The translations under genes and the position numbers were made by a program. Positions 29,832 to 38,719 of a DNA stretch of 64,000 nucleotides are shown in pieces (position 1 is the stretch's first letter; each line of letters opens with the position of its first letter). The stretch is from the NCBI RefSeq assembly GCF_005116665.1, contig NZ_SWCJ01000003.1, positions 124,001 to 188,000 of the forward strand, read 5' to 3'. The stretch comes from Ferrimonas aestuarii. GTDB taxonomy: Bacteria > Pseudomonadota > Gammaproteobacteria > Enterobacterales > Shewanellaceae. The notes under the pieces were generated by a model. That model searched no databases. It saw nothing but the letters and a program-made list of their open reading frames with translations, and was not told where the DNA came from.

Positions 29832-30185
29832 TTACTCTGCCAACGCCGCAATCACAGACACCTCAACCAACAGCTCGGGACGAGCCATGCGCGCTTCCAC
29901 ACACGCCCGTGCTGGAGCATAACCTTCTGGTACCCAAGCATCCCAGACCGCATTCATCTCCGCGAAATCTTTCATATCACGCACATACACAGTGGCAGAG
30001 AGAATGTGTTTTCGGCTGCTGCCCGCTTCAGCCAGCAACACATCCACCTTATCCAACATGGTTTGAGTTTGTTCGGTCATGTTCTTAGTAGCATCGGCGC
30101 ACACCTGACCGCACAGGTAGACGGTGCCATTGTGCTTAACGATGCGGCTCATGCGGGCGCCAGTTTGCAGACGTTCGATAGTCAT
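29832..30185 (-). CDS. RidA family enamine/imine deaminase
   Basis: Rid proteins hydrolyse reactive enamine/imine intermediates released by PLP and FAD enzymes. I use the ATG at 30185 ([20 protein letters not shown]), giving 117 aa, typical for the family; the longer frame upstream contains no Rid sequence. Motifs: [31 protein letters not shown] core and the C-terminal [18 protein letters not shown], which contains the conserved Arg of active Rid proteins. It neighbours a phosphonate cluster containing an amine-oxidising FAD enzyme, whose product would be an imine, so a supporting role is plausible but unproven. Rid subgroup not determined. Confidence 0.88.
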   Translation of the reverse strand: MTIERLQTGARMSRIVKHNGTVYLCGQVCADATKNMTEQTQTMLDKVDVLLAEAGSSRKHILSATVYVRDMKDFAEMNAVWDAWVPEGYAPARACVEARMARPELLVEVSVIAALAE

Positions 30186-30477
30186 AGAATTTTCCCCATA
30201 AGTAACGGGTGTCACCTCCCATCTAGAGGCAACACAAGACAGTGTAAGAATTTGATGGCAGATAGGGTTGTGCCCTATGGCTTCCCGGGAGGGCTGCTGA
30301 ATAGGGCTAGTATGGTGCCAAGAGTGCCACCTAGATGCAACTGGCGATATAGCTAACGCTATCCAAATCGGCGGCAAATGGAGGAGAAAGAGTGAGTAAA
30401 CCCAATAATTCCCCCGATTCGCTTCATGCTCAATGCGCATGCAGGCGACTACCAGCTGCTCTAGCCGCCTGCCCCTG
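30186..30477. other. Intergenic region between ridA and the hemopexin-fusion gene
   Basis: No convincing gene is present. At its right edge GCAGGCG (30441-30447) pairs with CGCCTGC (30466-30472), just past the stop of the minus-strand phosphodiesterase-like gene. The hairpin lacks a U-run, so it is a weak terminator candidate. A short plus-strand frame starting GTG after GGAGGAGAAA (about 30392) encodes 29 residues of no recognisable type. Confidence 0.4.
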
Positions 30478-32229
30478 TTAATTAACCTTCATCAACCCTG
30501 GCCAGCTCTGCTGATTGATAACCGCAGGATAATCGGGCTCACTGCGGTCTTCAGTAATGTTATACCTAACGTAGGTGTTATCATCTAAAAAGAAATAAGC
30601 ACGATGATTATCCCATTTATGGGCAGCTACTATCTTGGTGCCTAAGCCTGCCATTCCTGGCCAGCTATCATTGTTCACCGGTTTCGGATACCCCGGGTCA
30701 ACTTCGTCTCGACTCAGGTCAAAACGCAGATATCGACCATCATTCAAGAAGAAGTAAACCTTATCCCCATTCCACTTTAGGCTAGCACTGATCTCAGTGG
30801 CATACGCCCCCAGCCCTGGCCAAGTCTGTTCATTTATTGGCAGGGGATAGCCGTCACGAACCTTATCTAAGATATTGTTATAGTTAATATAGCGTCCGTC
30901 ATTTAGGAAGAAGTAACTGGTGCCGTCATTTTTCTTAAATGCGGCCGTAATCAGACTTGCCACCGATTCCAGTCCTTTCCAGTTCTGATTATTCACCGGC
31001 TTCGGATAACCTGAAAATGCCCTATCGGTCGCCTTAGCGTACGCCACATACTGATCGTCGCTTCGAAAATACTGAGCCCGGGTTGGTCGCCAATCCAACG
31101 CCGCATCAATCACTAACCGATTAACACTGATGGCATTAGGCGTGTCGTTTTGCAGCAACACATAGTGATTAACTCCTGGGCGAAATTCGCTGTCCAGCCA
31201 AGTTCTTGCGTCACCGGCCACGCTGGCCACCAATTGATTGTCTCGATAGATATCAATTGGCGTAATATCCGCGCTGCTCCAATGAATCCGCCCGTCACTG
31301 CTCGCCAGCAACTTACGCGTTCCCATCTCTCCAAGCAGCGGTGTTCCATCTAACTGCCAGCTCGGTAAAAGATCAACTCCTAGGTGCCGCAGTGCGGTCG
31401 GCACAATACTGGCTTGGCTCGGGTATCCATACAAACCGTCCAAACTGGCATTGCTTGGCGTTGGTAACGGCTGGCTAAACTCTTGGTTGAGTGGCTGATT
31501 GCTAGCGATAAAGATGGTCTTTTCACTCAAGGATTGGCCGCCGTGATGATAGCCAGTGATGGGCTGGCGGCCGTGATCAGTCGTCACCAAGACCAACCAG
31601 TTATCTTCCGTTTGCGCCTCTGCTGCATCCAAAATTCGACCTAAGCGCTCATCGGAACGTGCCAATGCCCCGTTGTAGTTGCTGCCAAAGCCACTGCTGT
31701 GGCCAGCACCATCAGGTTCATCTAGGTGAACAAATACCAAATCATACTGCTGCTCAATCAGCGCCACCGCATTGTCGGTAACCGCATCATCACTTAAGCC
31801 GCTGCGTGTTAAGATGCCGCCATTCAGATCCGCTTTAAAGTAGCAACGGTTAGGCTCTGACCAATTCACAATTGAAGCGATCTTAGCCTGAGGCATCCCC
31901 TCTTGAACTCGCTTAAATACACTTGGGTACGCCGGATTTGCCGCCTTACAGCTGTTATCAATAATCTGATGCTTATTCGACCACACGCCGCTCAAAATGG
32001 TTGACCAACCAGGGCCACTGACCGTGCTCTGCTGATTCAACTGCCCCAACACACCTCCGGTATAAGCCTTAGATACATGCAATCGCTGAAAATTAGGCAG
32101 ATTCAATGCCTGCATCTTCTCTAATTGCACCCCATCGATACCGACCAACATCACTTTATTGGCGGCAAGCCCCAGTGGACTAACCAACATCGACGCAGCA
32201 AATATCGCCCGTTTCAAAACCTTATTCAA
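30478..32229 (-). CDS. Alkaline-phosphatase-superfamily hydrolase fused to a hemopexin-like domain (583 aa)
   Basis: Exported enzyme with signal peptide [20 protein letters not shown], probably cut after LAA. The catalytic domain has the metal-site pattern of the nucleotide pyrophosphatase/phosphodiesterase branch: D32 in LVGIDGVQ, a nucleophile segment [14 protein letters not shown] (S71 aligns with the usual Thr), D170/D173/H177 in [11 protein letters not shown]218-H219 in TTDHGR and H228/H229 in HHGGQ. From about 388 to the end are four hemopexin-like repeats ([39 protein letters not shown]), a complete four-bladed propeller. It is divergent from the TonB receptor of a phosphonate operon, with candidate operators between them. 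It might release phosphonate or phosphate from esters in the periplasm; the substrate is not determinable from sequence. Confidence 0.85.
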   Translation of the reverse strand: MNKVLKRAIFAASMLVSPLGLAANKVMLVGIDGVQLEKMQALNLPNFQRLHVSKAYTGGVLGQLNQQSTVSGPGWSTILSGVWSNKHQIIDNSCKAANPAYPSVFKRVQEGMPQAKIASIVNWSEPNRCYFKADLNGGILTRSGLSDDAVTDNAVALIEQQYDLVFVHLDEPDGAGHSSGFGSNYNGALARSDERLGRILDAAEAQTEDNWLVLVTTDHGRQPITGYHHGGQSLSEKTIFIASNQPLNQEFSQPLPTPSNASLDGLYGYPSQASIVPTALRHLGVDLLPSWQLDGTPLLGEMGTRKLLASSDGRIHWSSADITPIDIYRDNQLVASVAGDARTWLDSEFRPGVNHYVLLQNDTPNAISVNRLVIDAALDWRPTRAQYFRSDDQYVAYAKATDRAFSGYPKPVNNQNWKGLESVASLITAAFKKNDGTSYFFLNDGRYINYNNILDKVRDGYPLPINEQTWPGLGAYATEISASLKWNGDKVYFFLNDGRYLRFDLSRDEVDPGYPKPVNNDSWPGMAGLGTKIVAAHKWDNHRAYFFLDDNTYVRYNITEDRSEPDYPAVINQQSWPGLMKVN

Positions 32230-32250
32230 AATAACACTCCCCTGTCATCA

Positions 32251-32264
32251 CTGGTCTAATCCAG
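32251..32264. promoter_or_regulatory. Candidate GntR/UTRA operator 1
   Basis: CTGG-TCTAAT-CCAG is an inverted repeat within ACTGGTCTAATCCAGA. It resembles the TGGTCTAGACCA-type sites of HutC/UTRA-subfamily GntR regulators. It lies 22 bp upstream of the start of the minus-strand phosphatase-like gene. A GntR/UTRA regulator is encoded at the end of the neighbouring phosphonate operon. Confidence 0.5.
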
Positions 32265-32463
32265 ATTAAAAATCCATCAGTAACATCAGCAGCATTTATG
32301 AATTTACGGTGCCATTCTCATTGCTTTCCGATGACATTTTTATTAATGAGGAATACCACCAACATCATCAATGTCGATATATCACAGAGCATTCAGCCAA
32401 ATGTTCATTTCAAATATCTGTCAACTGTTTGTCATTTACCTGCTCTAGCATCCCCTCTCAAAT

Positions 32464-32477
32464 TTGGTCTATACCAA
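32464..32477. promoter_or_regulatory. Candidate GntR/UTRA operator 2
   Basis: TTGGT-CTAT-ACCAA is a perfect 5-bp-arm palindrome 18 bp before the ATG of the TonB receptor gene. It shares the TGGTCTA core with operator 1 and fits the HutC/UTRA GntR consensus. Its position just ahead of the ribosome site favours repression of the phosphonate operon by the GntR protein encoded at 38720. Confidence 0.6.
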
Positions 32478-32495
32478 TAACTCAAGAGACGAACC

Positions 32496-35279
32496 ATGGA
32501 TAAGGTAAAACACGCATTACTCATTGCCACTGGACTGTATTCTGGAATCGCCAGTGCCAGTAGCACCGTCACCGGGACACTGACTCACAATGGGTTGCCG
32601 ATTTCCGGTGCAACCGTAAGCATCGCCGACGCGACAACCCAAACCCAGGCCGATGGCCAATTTCTACTTAATGTCGCTCAACCGGGCAGTCTCACTCTGC
32701 ATTGGTCACATCCTCAATACGTCAGCAGCACGCAAAGTGTTACCGCCATTGAGGGGCAAATGGTCAATGTTGGAGCACTCAGCCTGACTGAAATGCCTGA
32801 GCGAATTCAGGTTCTGGGCAACATAACTCGAGGAGAGGCAAGCTCCTTGCTACTGCAGAAACAGGCGAAAAGTATTAAAAATTGGGTGTCAGCCGATGGC
32901 ATCGGTAAACTGCCAGACCGTAACGCCGCCGAAGCGGTGGCTCGCATCCCAGGAGTCTCCATCGAGCGCGATCAGGGCGAAGGCCGTTTCGTGGCTATTC
33001 GAGGCCTACCAAGTCAGTGGAACTCGGCCACCATTAATGGTGATCGTCTGCCTACCGCCGAAGAGGAGACAACCAGTCGAGCTACCGCTTTCGATTTCTT
33101 CCCTTCCGAGTTGATTGAATACGTCGAGGTCTCCAAGGCGCTCACTCCAGATATGGAGGGTGATGCTATCGGTGGCAGCGTCAATTTCATCACCAAAAAT
33201 GCTCCCACCGAACGCATGCTCAGTGTTTCAGCAGGCTATGGTGATGCCGAGCAAGCTCAAGACAATGCCTACAACGTTAACCTGCTGTTTGGCGATCGAA
33301 TCGGCGATCGCTTTGGTTATTTGATCAACGGAACCGTGTGGGAGCGAGGCTGGGGCACCGATAACTACGAACCCCGCCGTGGTGGTGACAGCAAAGGAAT
33401 TAAACGCCTTGAATTGCGTGATTACACCGGTGAACGCACCACTTATGGTGTTAACGTTTCTGCGGAGTATGAACTGGATGGTAGTTCCGTCTACGCCCGC
33501 TACCTCTATGGCACCTTAGAGGATGATGAGCGCCACTTTAAACACCGCTATCGTTTCGATAAAGATCGAGTTGAACTGCAACACATTCACAATGAACTGA
33601 TCACCGAGATGCACAGCGCCGAAATCGGCGGCGATTGGGAATTTGGCGACGGCTTACTCGACTGGAAACTGGCCACCTACGTCAATGAGTTCCGCTACGG
33701 TGACGTCCCCAATGGCCAAGACAACTCTTACTTTGTGGCCCGGTTCGACCAAACCGATGTCGGATATCAAGGACTTGGCTGCAGCGATGCCAGTTTTGGC
33801 TGTGCTGACAACTTGGCTTACAACACCATTGATGGCGGCAGCGATCCTTGGGATGCCATCAGCACCCACCTGCCAAGTGACTTTGCCATGGTGCCCAGCC
33901 AAACCAAACTCAAGTACATCGAACTGTATAAGATCCACGTTGAGGAGAAGGACAAACTTGTCGCGCAACTGAACTACCGCCAGCCCCTAAGCGACCAACT
34001 GGAACTGAAACTCGGGCTAAAATACCGCGACAAGGAGCGCCGTGCTCGCTACGCCGACGAGTTCTACACTTGGGATGAAAGCAAAGGCCCCACTCCTACC
34101 CTAGCGGACTTTGCCTTAATCGATCAGCCCGGACGCAGTGACTTCCTCGACCAACTCGACATCGATTATTCGACTCAGTTCTCGCAAGTGGTGCCACTGG
34201 ACGTCATCGCCGACTTCTGGACTCAGAACCGCGACAACTTTGTGCTCGACACCGACGAGTCCATCAGCATTAATCTGGGCCGAGGCTTAGGCCGAAACTT
34301 CGATCTTAATGAAACTCATCAATCGGTTTACGGCATGTTGACCTACGAAGGCTGGGACAACTGGATTGTTCTCGGCGGGGTACGAGCCACTCGCACCGAC
34401 ACCGAAGTGCATGGCTATGCCTACCAGGCGGACACTCAAACACTGAGTCGAGCCACCGGCAACAAAGACTATTGGTCAATCTTGCCGTCTTTGCACCTAA
34501 CCTATCAGTTCAGTGATGACACCAACTTTCGTCTAGCACTCACTCGTAGTTTTGCCCGCCCCGATTTTGGCCAAATTTCACCGGGCACCACCTACAGTGA
34601 AGCCGACAACGAGTTAGTCGGCGGCAATCCCGACCTAGACCCAACCTACGCCAATAACATCGATCTCCTGTTCGAGCATTTCTTTGATGAGGTAGGAGTC
34701 TTTGCCGCCGGTGTATTCTACAAAGACATCCAAGACCCCATTTTCACCAGCACTCGAAAGGGCGAATACCTAGGCCAAACTGGAGTGACCATCATGCGTC
34801 CAGACAATGGTGATGACGCTTGGCTGGCGGGGATGGAGCTTACCTATAACTCCAGTTTTGAGTTTCTGTCTCCGGCGCTGTCGCACTTTGGCTTCATGAC
34901 CAATGCCACCATTACCGATTCTCAGATGACAATCCCCGAGCGAGATAAAAAGGTGAACATTCCACGGCAAGCGGATCTGCTCTACAACGCCTCCCTCTAC
35001 TTCGACAACAAAACCGCGTCCGTACGCTTAGCCTACAACTTTAAGGATGAGTACATCGAAGAGCACGGAAGCAGTGATGCAACAGACCGCTACTACGGCG
35101 AATACGCCAGCCTTGATTTCAGCGCAACCTATCAGATCAACGACGCCATCTTGCTGTATCTAGAGGCCAACAACCTCACCGATGAGCCTCTGCATTACTA
35201 CCTTGGTGATGAAGACCGACCACTGCAGGTTGAGTATTACGGAGCCAAGGCAATGGTGGGCTTTAAAGGCAACTTCTAA
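32496..35279 (+). CDS. TonB-dependent outer-membrane receptor (TIGR01782-like, 927 aa)
   Basis: Outer-membrane active transporter. Signal peptide (HALLIATGLYSGIASA), then a carboxypeptidase-regulatory-like beta domain (about 25-105; GLPISGATVSIADATTQTQA). The plug has ARIPGVSIERDQGEGRFVAI, ATINGDRLPT and LTPDMEGDAIGGSVNFITK, a pattern typical of the TIGR01782 receptor class. The C-terminal barrel ends in Phe (MVGFKGNF). It is the first gene of the phosphonate operon and follows a candidate operator, so the likely cargo is a phosphonate or phosphonate-containing ester too large for porins (inference). It is divergent from the exported phosphatase-like enzyme, as expected for a capture-and-cleave pair. 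Confidence 0.93.
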   Translation: MDKVKHALLIATGLYSGIASASSTVTGTLTHNGLPISGATVSIADATTQTQADGQFLLNVAQPGSLTLHWSHPQYVSSTQSVTAIEGQMVNVGALSLTEMPERIQVLGNITRGEASSLLLQKQAKSIKNWVSADGIGKLPDRNAAEAVARIPGVSIERDQGEGRFVAIRGLPSQWNSATINGDRLPTAEEETTSRATAFDFFPSELIEYVEVSKALTPDMEGDAIGGSVNFITKNAPTERMLSVSAGYGDAEQAQDNAYNVNLLFGDRIGDRFGYLINGTVWERGWGTDNYEPRRGGDSKGIKRLELRDYTGERTTYGVNVSAEYELDGSSVYARYLYGTLEDDERHFKHRYRFDKDRVELQHIHNELITEMHSAEIGGDWEFGDGLLDWKLATYVNEFRYGDVPNGQDNSYFVARFDQTDVGYQGLGCSDASFGCADNLAYNTIDGGSDPWDAISTHLPSDFAMVPSQTKLKYIELYKIHVEEKDKLVAQLNYRQPLSDQLELKLGLKYRDKERRARYADEFYTWDESKGPTPTLADFALIDQPGRSDFLDQLDIDYSTQFSQVVPLDVIADFWTQNRDNFVLDTDESISINLGRGLGRNFDLNETHQSVYGMLTYEGWDNWIVLGGVRATRTDTEVHGYAYQADTQTLSRATGNKDYWSILPSLHLTYQFSDDTNFRLALTRSFARPDFGQISPGTTYSEADNELVGGNPDLDPTYANNIDLLFEHFFDEVGVFAAGVFYKDIQDPIFTSTRKGEYLGQTGVTIMRPDNGDDAWLAGMELTYNSSFEFLSPALSHFGFMTNATITDSQMTIPERDKKVNIPRQADLLYNASLYFDNKTASVRLAYNFKDEYIEEHGSSDATDRYYGEYASLDFSATYQINDAILLYLEANNLTDEPLHYYLGDEDRPLQVEYYGAKAMVGFKGNF

Positions 35280-35287
35280 CCCTCTTT

Positions 35288-35324
35288 GGCTGCCTGAGCT
35301 CTGATCTCCCGGATTTAGGCAGCC
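35288..35324 (+). other. Intercistronic hairpin between the TonB receptor and MFS genes
   Basis: GGCTGCCT (35288-35295) pairs perfectly with AGGCAGCC (35317-35324) across a 21-nt loop. It lies in the 66-bp spacer and has no T-run. It could stabilise the receptor mRNA or reduce read-through, giving a higher receptor-to-transporter ratio. Confidence 0.4.
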
Positions 35325-35345
35325 CAACTCACAAGGATGTGAACG

Positions 35346-36644
35346 ATGTCATTGCCCTTAACTCGGTTTTGGTTTGTGGTGCATGCCGCCAGTGCGGCAT
35401 TTCTTACCTACTTCTGTATGTACGCCTACCGCAAGCCATTTACGGCTGCCAGTTTCGACAGCGCCCCCCTGTGGCTAGGTGTGCTGGATTACAAGATTGC
35501 GCTGATCATCGCCCAACTTCTGGGCTATGCACTGTCGAAAGTCATCGGCATTAAGGTGATCTCAGAGATGCCCAACCATCGCCGTGCCATCACACTTTTT
35601 AGTTTAGTGATGCTGTCTCAACTGGCACTGGTTCTGTTCGCCTTGCTACCCAATCAATGGGGCTTGCTGTGCCTATTCCTTAATGGTTTACCGCTGGGGA
35701 TGATCTGGGGCTTAGTATTCAGTTATTTAGAGGGCCGCACCGTCACCGAGGTGCTGGCGGCCGTTTTAGCGTCAAGCCTGATCATCGCCTCTGGTGCCGT
35801 AAAAAGCATTGGACAAGCGGTGATGCTGTACGGCGGTGTCAGTGAGCATTGGATGCCAGCAGTCACCGGCATGCTGTTTGCGCTACCACTGGCCGCATCG
35901 GTATTTTCATTATCAAAAATTCCGGCACCAAGCGAACACGATCAGCGTCAACGTCAGCCGCGCCGGCCGATGAATCGTCAACAGCGACACGCGTTTTTTC
36001 ACCAATACCGTGGCGGAATTGTGCTGCTGATCTTTAGCTACTTTCTGTTTACGGCGCTGCGAGACTTTTCCGATAATTTCGCCATTGAGCTGTGGACCGA
36101 GCTTGGCTACGGTGACACCCCAGCCATCTTTACCACCGCCTCAGTGCCGGTGGCGCTGTTGGTGCTCGGCTCTCTGGCCTTAGTAATGGTAATTCGGGAC
36201 AACCGCCGTGCCTTTCTGGTCAATCAACTGATCGTTCTCAGTGGCTGTTTATGTCTAGGGGGCGCAACTCTGGCGTATCAAGCAGGATTGATTGATGGCC
36301 TAAGCTGGTTCATCTGCTTAAGCTGTGGCCTTTACCTAAGTTACATCCCATTTAACTGTTTTCTATTTGAACGCTTTATCGCCTGCTCTGGCTCTTGTGC
36401 CAATGCCGGTTTTTTAATCTATCTGGCCGACGCCGTTGGTTACATTGGCAGTGTTGGCATCATGCTCTACCGCACCCTGCTGGCACCAGAGCAAAACTAC
36501 TTAACGTTCTTCCTCACTGCGTCTCTGGCTTGCGCCGCCCTTGGCATGGTCTGTGTTTCGCTGGCCATGGCCTATTTCTGGCGCCAGACGCCTAAATCGC
36601 ATCTCCCCCCCTACCCGATACATAAAAGGAGTGTTCCCGCATGA
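35346..36644 (+). CDS. DUF5690 / MFS-type inner-membrane transporter (432 aa)
   Basis: Polytopic protein with about 12 hydrophobic segments. FLTYFCMYAYRKPFTAASFD near the N-terminus is the hallmark of DUF5690 proteins, which are related to organophosphate:phosphate antiporters of the MFS (UhpC/GlpT-like YRKPF motif). A basic cytoplasmic loop (HDQRQRQPRRPMNRQQRHAF) divides the two halves. It has AAGGATGTG upstream of the ATG. Its stop overlaps the start of the FAD oxidoreductase gene (ATGA). Context suggests uptake of a phosphonate such as 2-aminoethylphosphonate or an N-substituted derivative from the periplasm; substrate inferred only. Confidence 0.85.
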   Translation: MSLPLTRFWFVVHAASAAFLTYFCMYAYRKPFTAASFDSAPLWLGVLDYKIALIIAQLLGYALSKVIGIKVISEMPNHRRAITLFSLVMLSQLALVLFALLPNQWGLLCLFLNGLPLGMIWGLVFSYLEGRTVTEVLAAVLASSLIIASGAVKSIGQAVMLYGGVSEHWMPAVTGMLFALPLAASVFSLSKIPAPSEHDQRQRQPRRPMNRQQRHAFFHQYRGGIVLLIFSYFLFTALRDFSDNFAIELWTELGYGDTPAIFTTASVPVALLVLGSLALVMVIRDNRRAFLVNQLIVLSGCLCLGGATLAYQAGLIDGLSWFICLSCGLYLSYIPFNCFLFERFIACSGSCANAGFLIYLADAVGYIGSVGIMLYRTLLAPEQNYLTFFLTASLACAALGMVCVSLAMAYFWRQTPKSHLPPYPIHKRSVPA

Positions 36645-37840
36645 AAACCGATCTGGTCATCATTGGCGGCGGAATTGTCGGCTGTTTCAGCGCCTACCAC
36701 GCACTGCGCCAAGGTAAGCGCGTTACCCTCATCGAATCTGGACAACACGCAACCGGAGCTACCGTTCGTAACTTCGGTCAGGTGGTTCCCTCAGGAATGG
36801 CGCTTGGTATATGGAGTGAACTGGCGATCCGCAGTGTCGCCATCTATGAGCAACTGCACCAAGAGTGGCCATTGCCCATTCGCCAAAACGGCTCCTACTA
36901 CGTGGCTTCTGACGATGCTGAGATGCAACTCTTAACCGAGCTTGGCCAACATCATAGCCAGATGGATTACGCCAATTTTGCACTCACTCGACAGCAGTTA
37001 CAGCAAGCAAACCCAAACTTGAAATCCGATTACTGCGTCGGTGGCGCTTATTACCCTAATGAGTACTCAGCCGAATCCGTGCAGCTTAGCCAGCGCCTGC
37101 TGTCCTACCTAGAACAGCACCCCAACTGCCAACTTAAACGAGGCCAACTGGCGATAGACATCACCCATTCCAATAATGACGTTCAGGTGCGTTGCAGTAG
37201 CGGTTTCTCCATCCAAGCCGAAGACGCACTCATCTGCTGTGGCCATTTTCTCAACCGGCTGTTTCCCAACCAACTTCAACGTAAATCAGTACGCATCGCC
37301 AAATTGCAGATGTTAAAAACTCAGCCGATCCCCAGCGTCACTCTGAAAGGTAACCTATTGACGGGATTAACGATTCGTCGATATGAAAGCTTCGCCAGCC
37401 TGCCATCATTTTCCCAGCTCAGTGCCAACGAACATCAACAGCGGTTGCAGGCTCACGGCATCCACATTCTGTTTAAGCAATCCGTCGATGGCTCCATCAT
37501 CATCGGTGATTCCCATCACTATGACGACGCCAACGCCAGCGACTCTTTGACCTATCGCGATGACGCTCAGGTCAACAGAATGATTGTTGAGGAAGCCCAG
37601 CGCATTCTAGACCTCCCCCACTGGAATATTGCTGAAACTTGGAGTGGCTTCTACTGCCAAGACGACGCCAATAACGTGTTGCTCGAAACCCTATCTCCAG
37701 GTATTCACGCGCTGACCGCCATTGGCGGCAAAGGCATGACCACCTCCGCGGGGCTGACTGAGCGGGTCATACATCAGCTTTACGCCGCTGGTGAGCTACG
37801 TACTCTCGCCGCTCAGCTCGCTCACTCCCCTATTAACTAA
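36641..37840 (+). CDS. FAD-dependent amine oxidoreductase of phosphonate clusters (TIGR03364-like)
   Basis: A DAO-family flavoenzyme (399 aa) with dinucleotide-binding motif VIIGGGIVGCFSAYHALRQG at residues 5-24 and the adjacent ATGATVRNFGQVVPSG. The C-terminal AIGGKGMTTSAGLTERV resembles TIGR03364, a group found in phosphonate operons. Such enzymes have been reported to oxidise 2-aminoethylphosphonate and N-methyl derivatives to phosphonoacetaldehyde (recalled, not checked). The operon has phnX directly downstream but no phnW transaminase, so this enzyme would supply PhnX's substrate. The start overlaps the MFS stop by 4 bp and has AAGGAG upstream. Cytoplasmic. Confidence 0.88.
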   Translation: MKTDLVIIGGGIVGCFSAYHALRQGKRVTLIESGQHATGATVRNFGQVVPSGMALGIWSELAIRSVAIYEQLHQEWPLPIRQNGSYYVASDDAEMQLLTELGQHHSQMDYANFALTRQQLQQANPNLKSDYCVGGAYYPNEYSAESVQLSQRLLSYLEQHPNCQLKRGQLAIDITHSNNDVQVRCSSGFSIQAEDALICCGHFLNRLFPNQLQRKSVRIAKLQMLKTQPIPSVTLKGNLLTGLTIRRYESFASLPSFSQLSANEHQQRLQAHGIHILFKQSVDGSIIIGDSHHYDDANASDSLTYRDDAQVNRMIVEEAQRILDLPHWNIAETWSGFYCQDDANNVLLETLSPGIHALTAIGGKGMTTSAGLTERVIHQLYAAGELRTLAAQLAHSPIN

Positions 37841-37852
37841 AAGGATTTTATT

Positions 37853-38662
37853 ATGTTAAATCAACACATCGACGCCGTTATTTTCGACTGGGCAGGTACC
37901 ATTTGTGACTACGGCTCTTTAGCCCCTTTGGCTGCCTTTCAGCAGCTGTTTGCCAATCGCGGCATTGACGTCAGTTTGCAACAAGCTCGAGAGCCAATGG
38001 GAACCGAGAAAAAAGAACACATTCGGCGGATGCTAGCGATGCCCAGTATCGCCCAGCAATGGCAGCAAATTTACCACAGCCAGGCCACACCAGCCGATTT
38101 AGACGATTTGTATCAACAACTGGTCCCATTGCAGATCGAACAGATCAATCGCCGCACCGCCCTGGTGCCGGGTACAGTTGAGACGTTCAAGTTCTTAGCG
38201 CAGCACCACATCGCCATTGGTGGCAACACCGGCTATGGCCGTTTGATGATCGGTGATCTGGTTCAGCAAGTCGCTCAACAAGGTGCTCGCTTTGACAGCA
38301 TAGTCGCCGCCGACGAAGTGATCGCTGCACGCCCGGGTCCCGGCGCGGCATTGCTCAATGCCGTGCAGCTCGGGGTGGGCTCAGTCACCCGCTGCGTCAA
38401 AGTCGACGACACCTTACCGGGGATAGAGGAGGGCATCAACGCAGGGATGTGGACGGTCGCTGTCGCCCTTTCTGGCAATGCCGTTGGCATGGAGTTTGAC
38501 CATTGGCAAGCACTGAGCCCCGAAGAACAAGCTGAGCTAAAACAAACCGCTTACACTAAACTGTCGCAATCAGGTGCTCATTACATTATTGATTCAGTTG
38601 CGGATCTTCCTTCTACTCTGAGCGAGATTGCAGGTAGAATTGCCAACAACGAGCTACCCTAG
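37853..38662 (+). CDS. phnX: Phosphonoacetaldehyde hydrolase (phosphonatase)
   Basis: HAD-superfamily enzyme that cleaves the C-P bond of phosphonoacetaldehyde to acetaldehyde and phosphate. Motif I is VIFDWAGTICDYGS with nucleophile D12. The cap domain has REPMGTEKKEHIRRML with the Schiff-base lysine K53, matching the position in characterised PhnX. Also visible are GGNTGYGRLMIGDL (motif II region), RPGPGAALLNAV and VKVDDTLPGIEEGINAGMW (motif IV). The 269-aa length is standard. It lies 12 bp after the FAD oxidoreductase with a good AAGGA. Confidence 0.95.
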   Translation: MLNQHIDAVIFDWAGTICDYGSLAPLAAFQQLFANRGIDVSLQQAREPMGTEKKEHIRRMLAMPSIAQQWQQIYHSQATPADLDDLYQQLVPLQIEQINRRTALVPGTVETFKFLAQHHIAIGGNTGYGRLMIGDLVQQVAQQGARFDSIVAADEVIAARPGPGAALLNAVQLGVGSVTRCVKVDDTLPGIEEGINAGMWTVAVALSGNAVGMEFDHWQALSPEEQAELKQTAYTKLSQSGAHYIIDSVADLPSTLSEIAGRIANNELP

Positions 38663-38669
38663 CCCGCCA

Positions 38670-38696
38670 ATGACGGGGCTAGCTATGCCCCGTCAT
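38670..38696 (+). other. Strong hairpin between phnX and the GntR regulator gene
   Basis: ATGACGGGGC (38670-38679) pairs perfectly with GCCCCGTCAT (38687-38696), loop TAGCTAT. There is no T-run after it. It may attenuate read-through into the regulator gene, keeping repressor levels low, or protect the operon mRNA end. Confidence 0.5.
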
Positions 38697-38719
38697 CCAG
38701 ACTTTGAGGTCAAACTTCT

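Noticed and set aside
30392..30480. Short plus-strand gene (29 codons) with a GTG start after a GGAGG
   Set aside because: No signal peptide, no recognisable pattern, and it runs into the 3' end of the convergent gene. The ribosome-site match alone is too weak.
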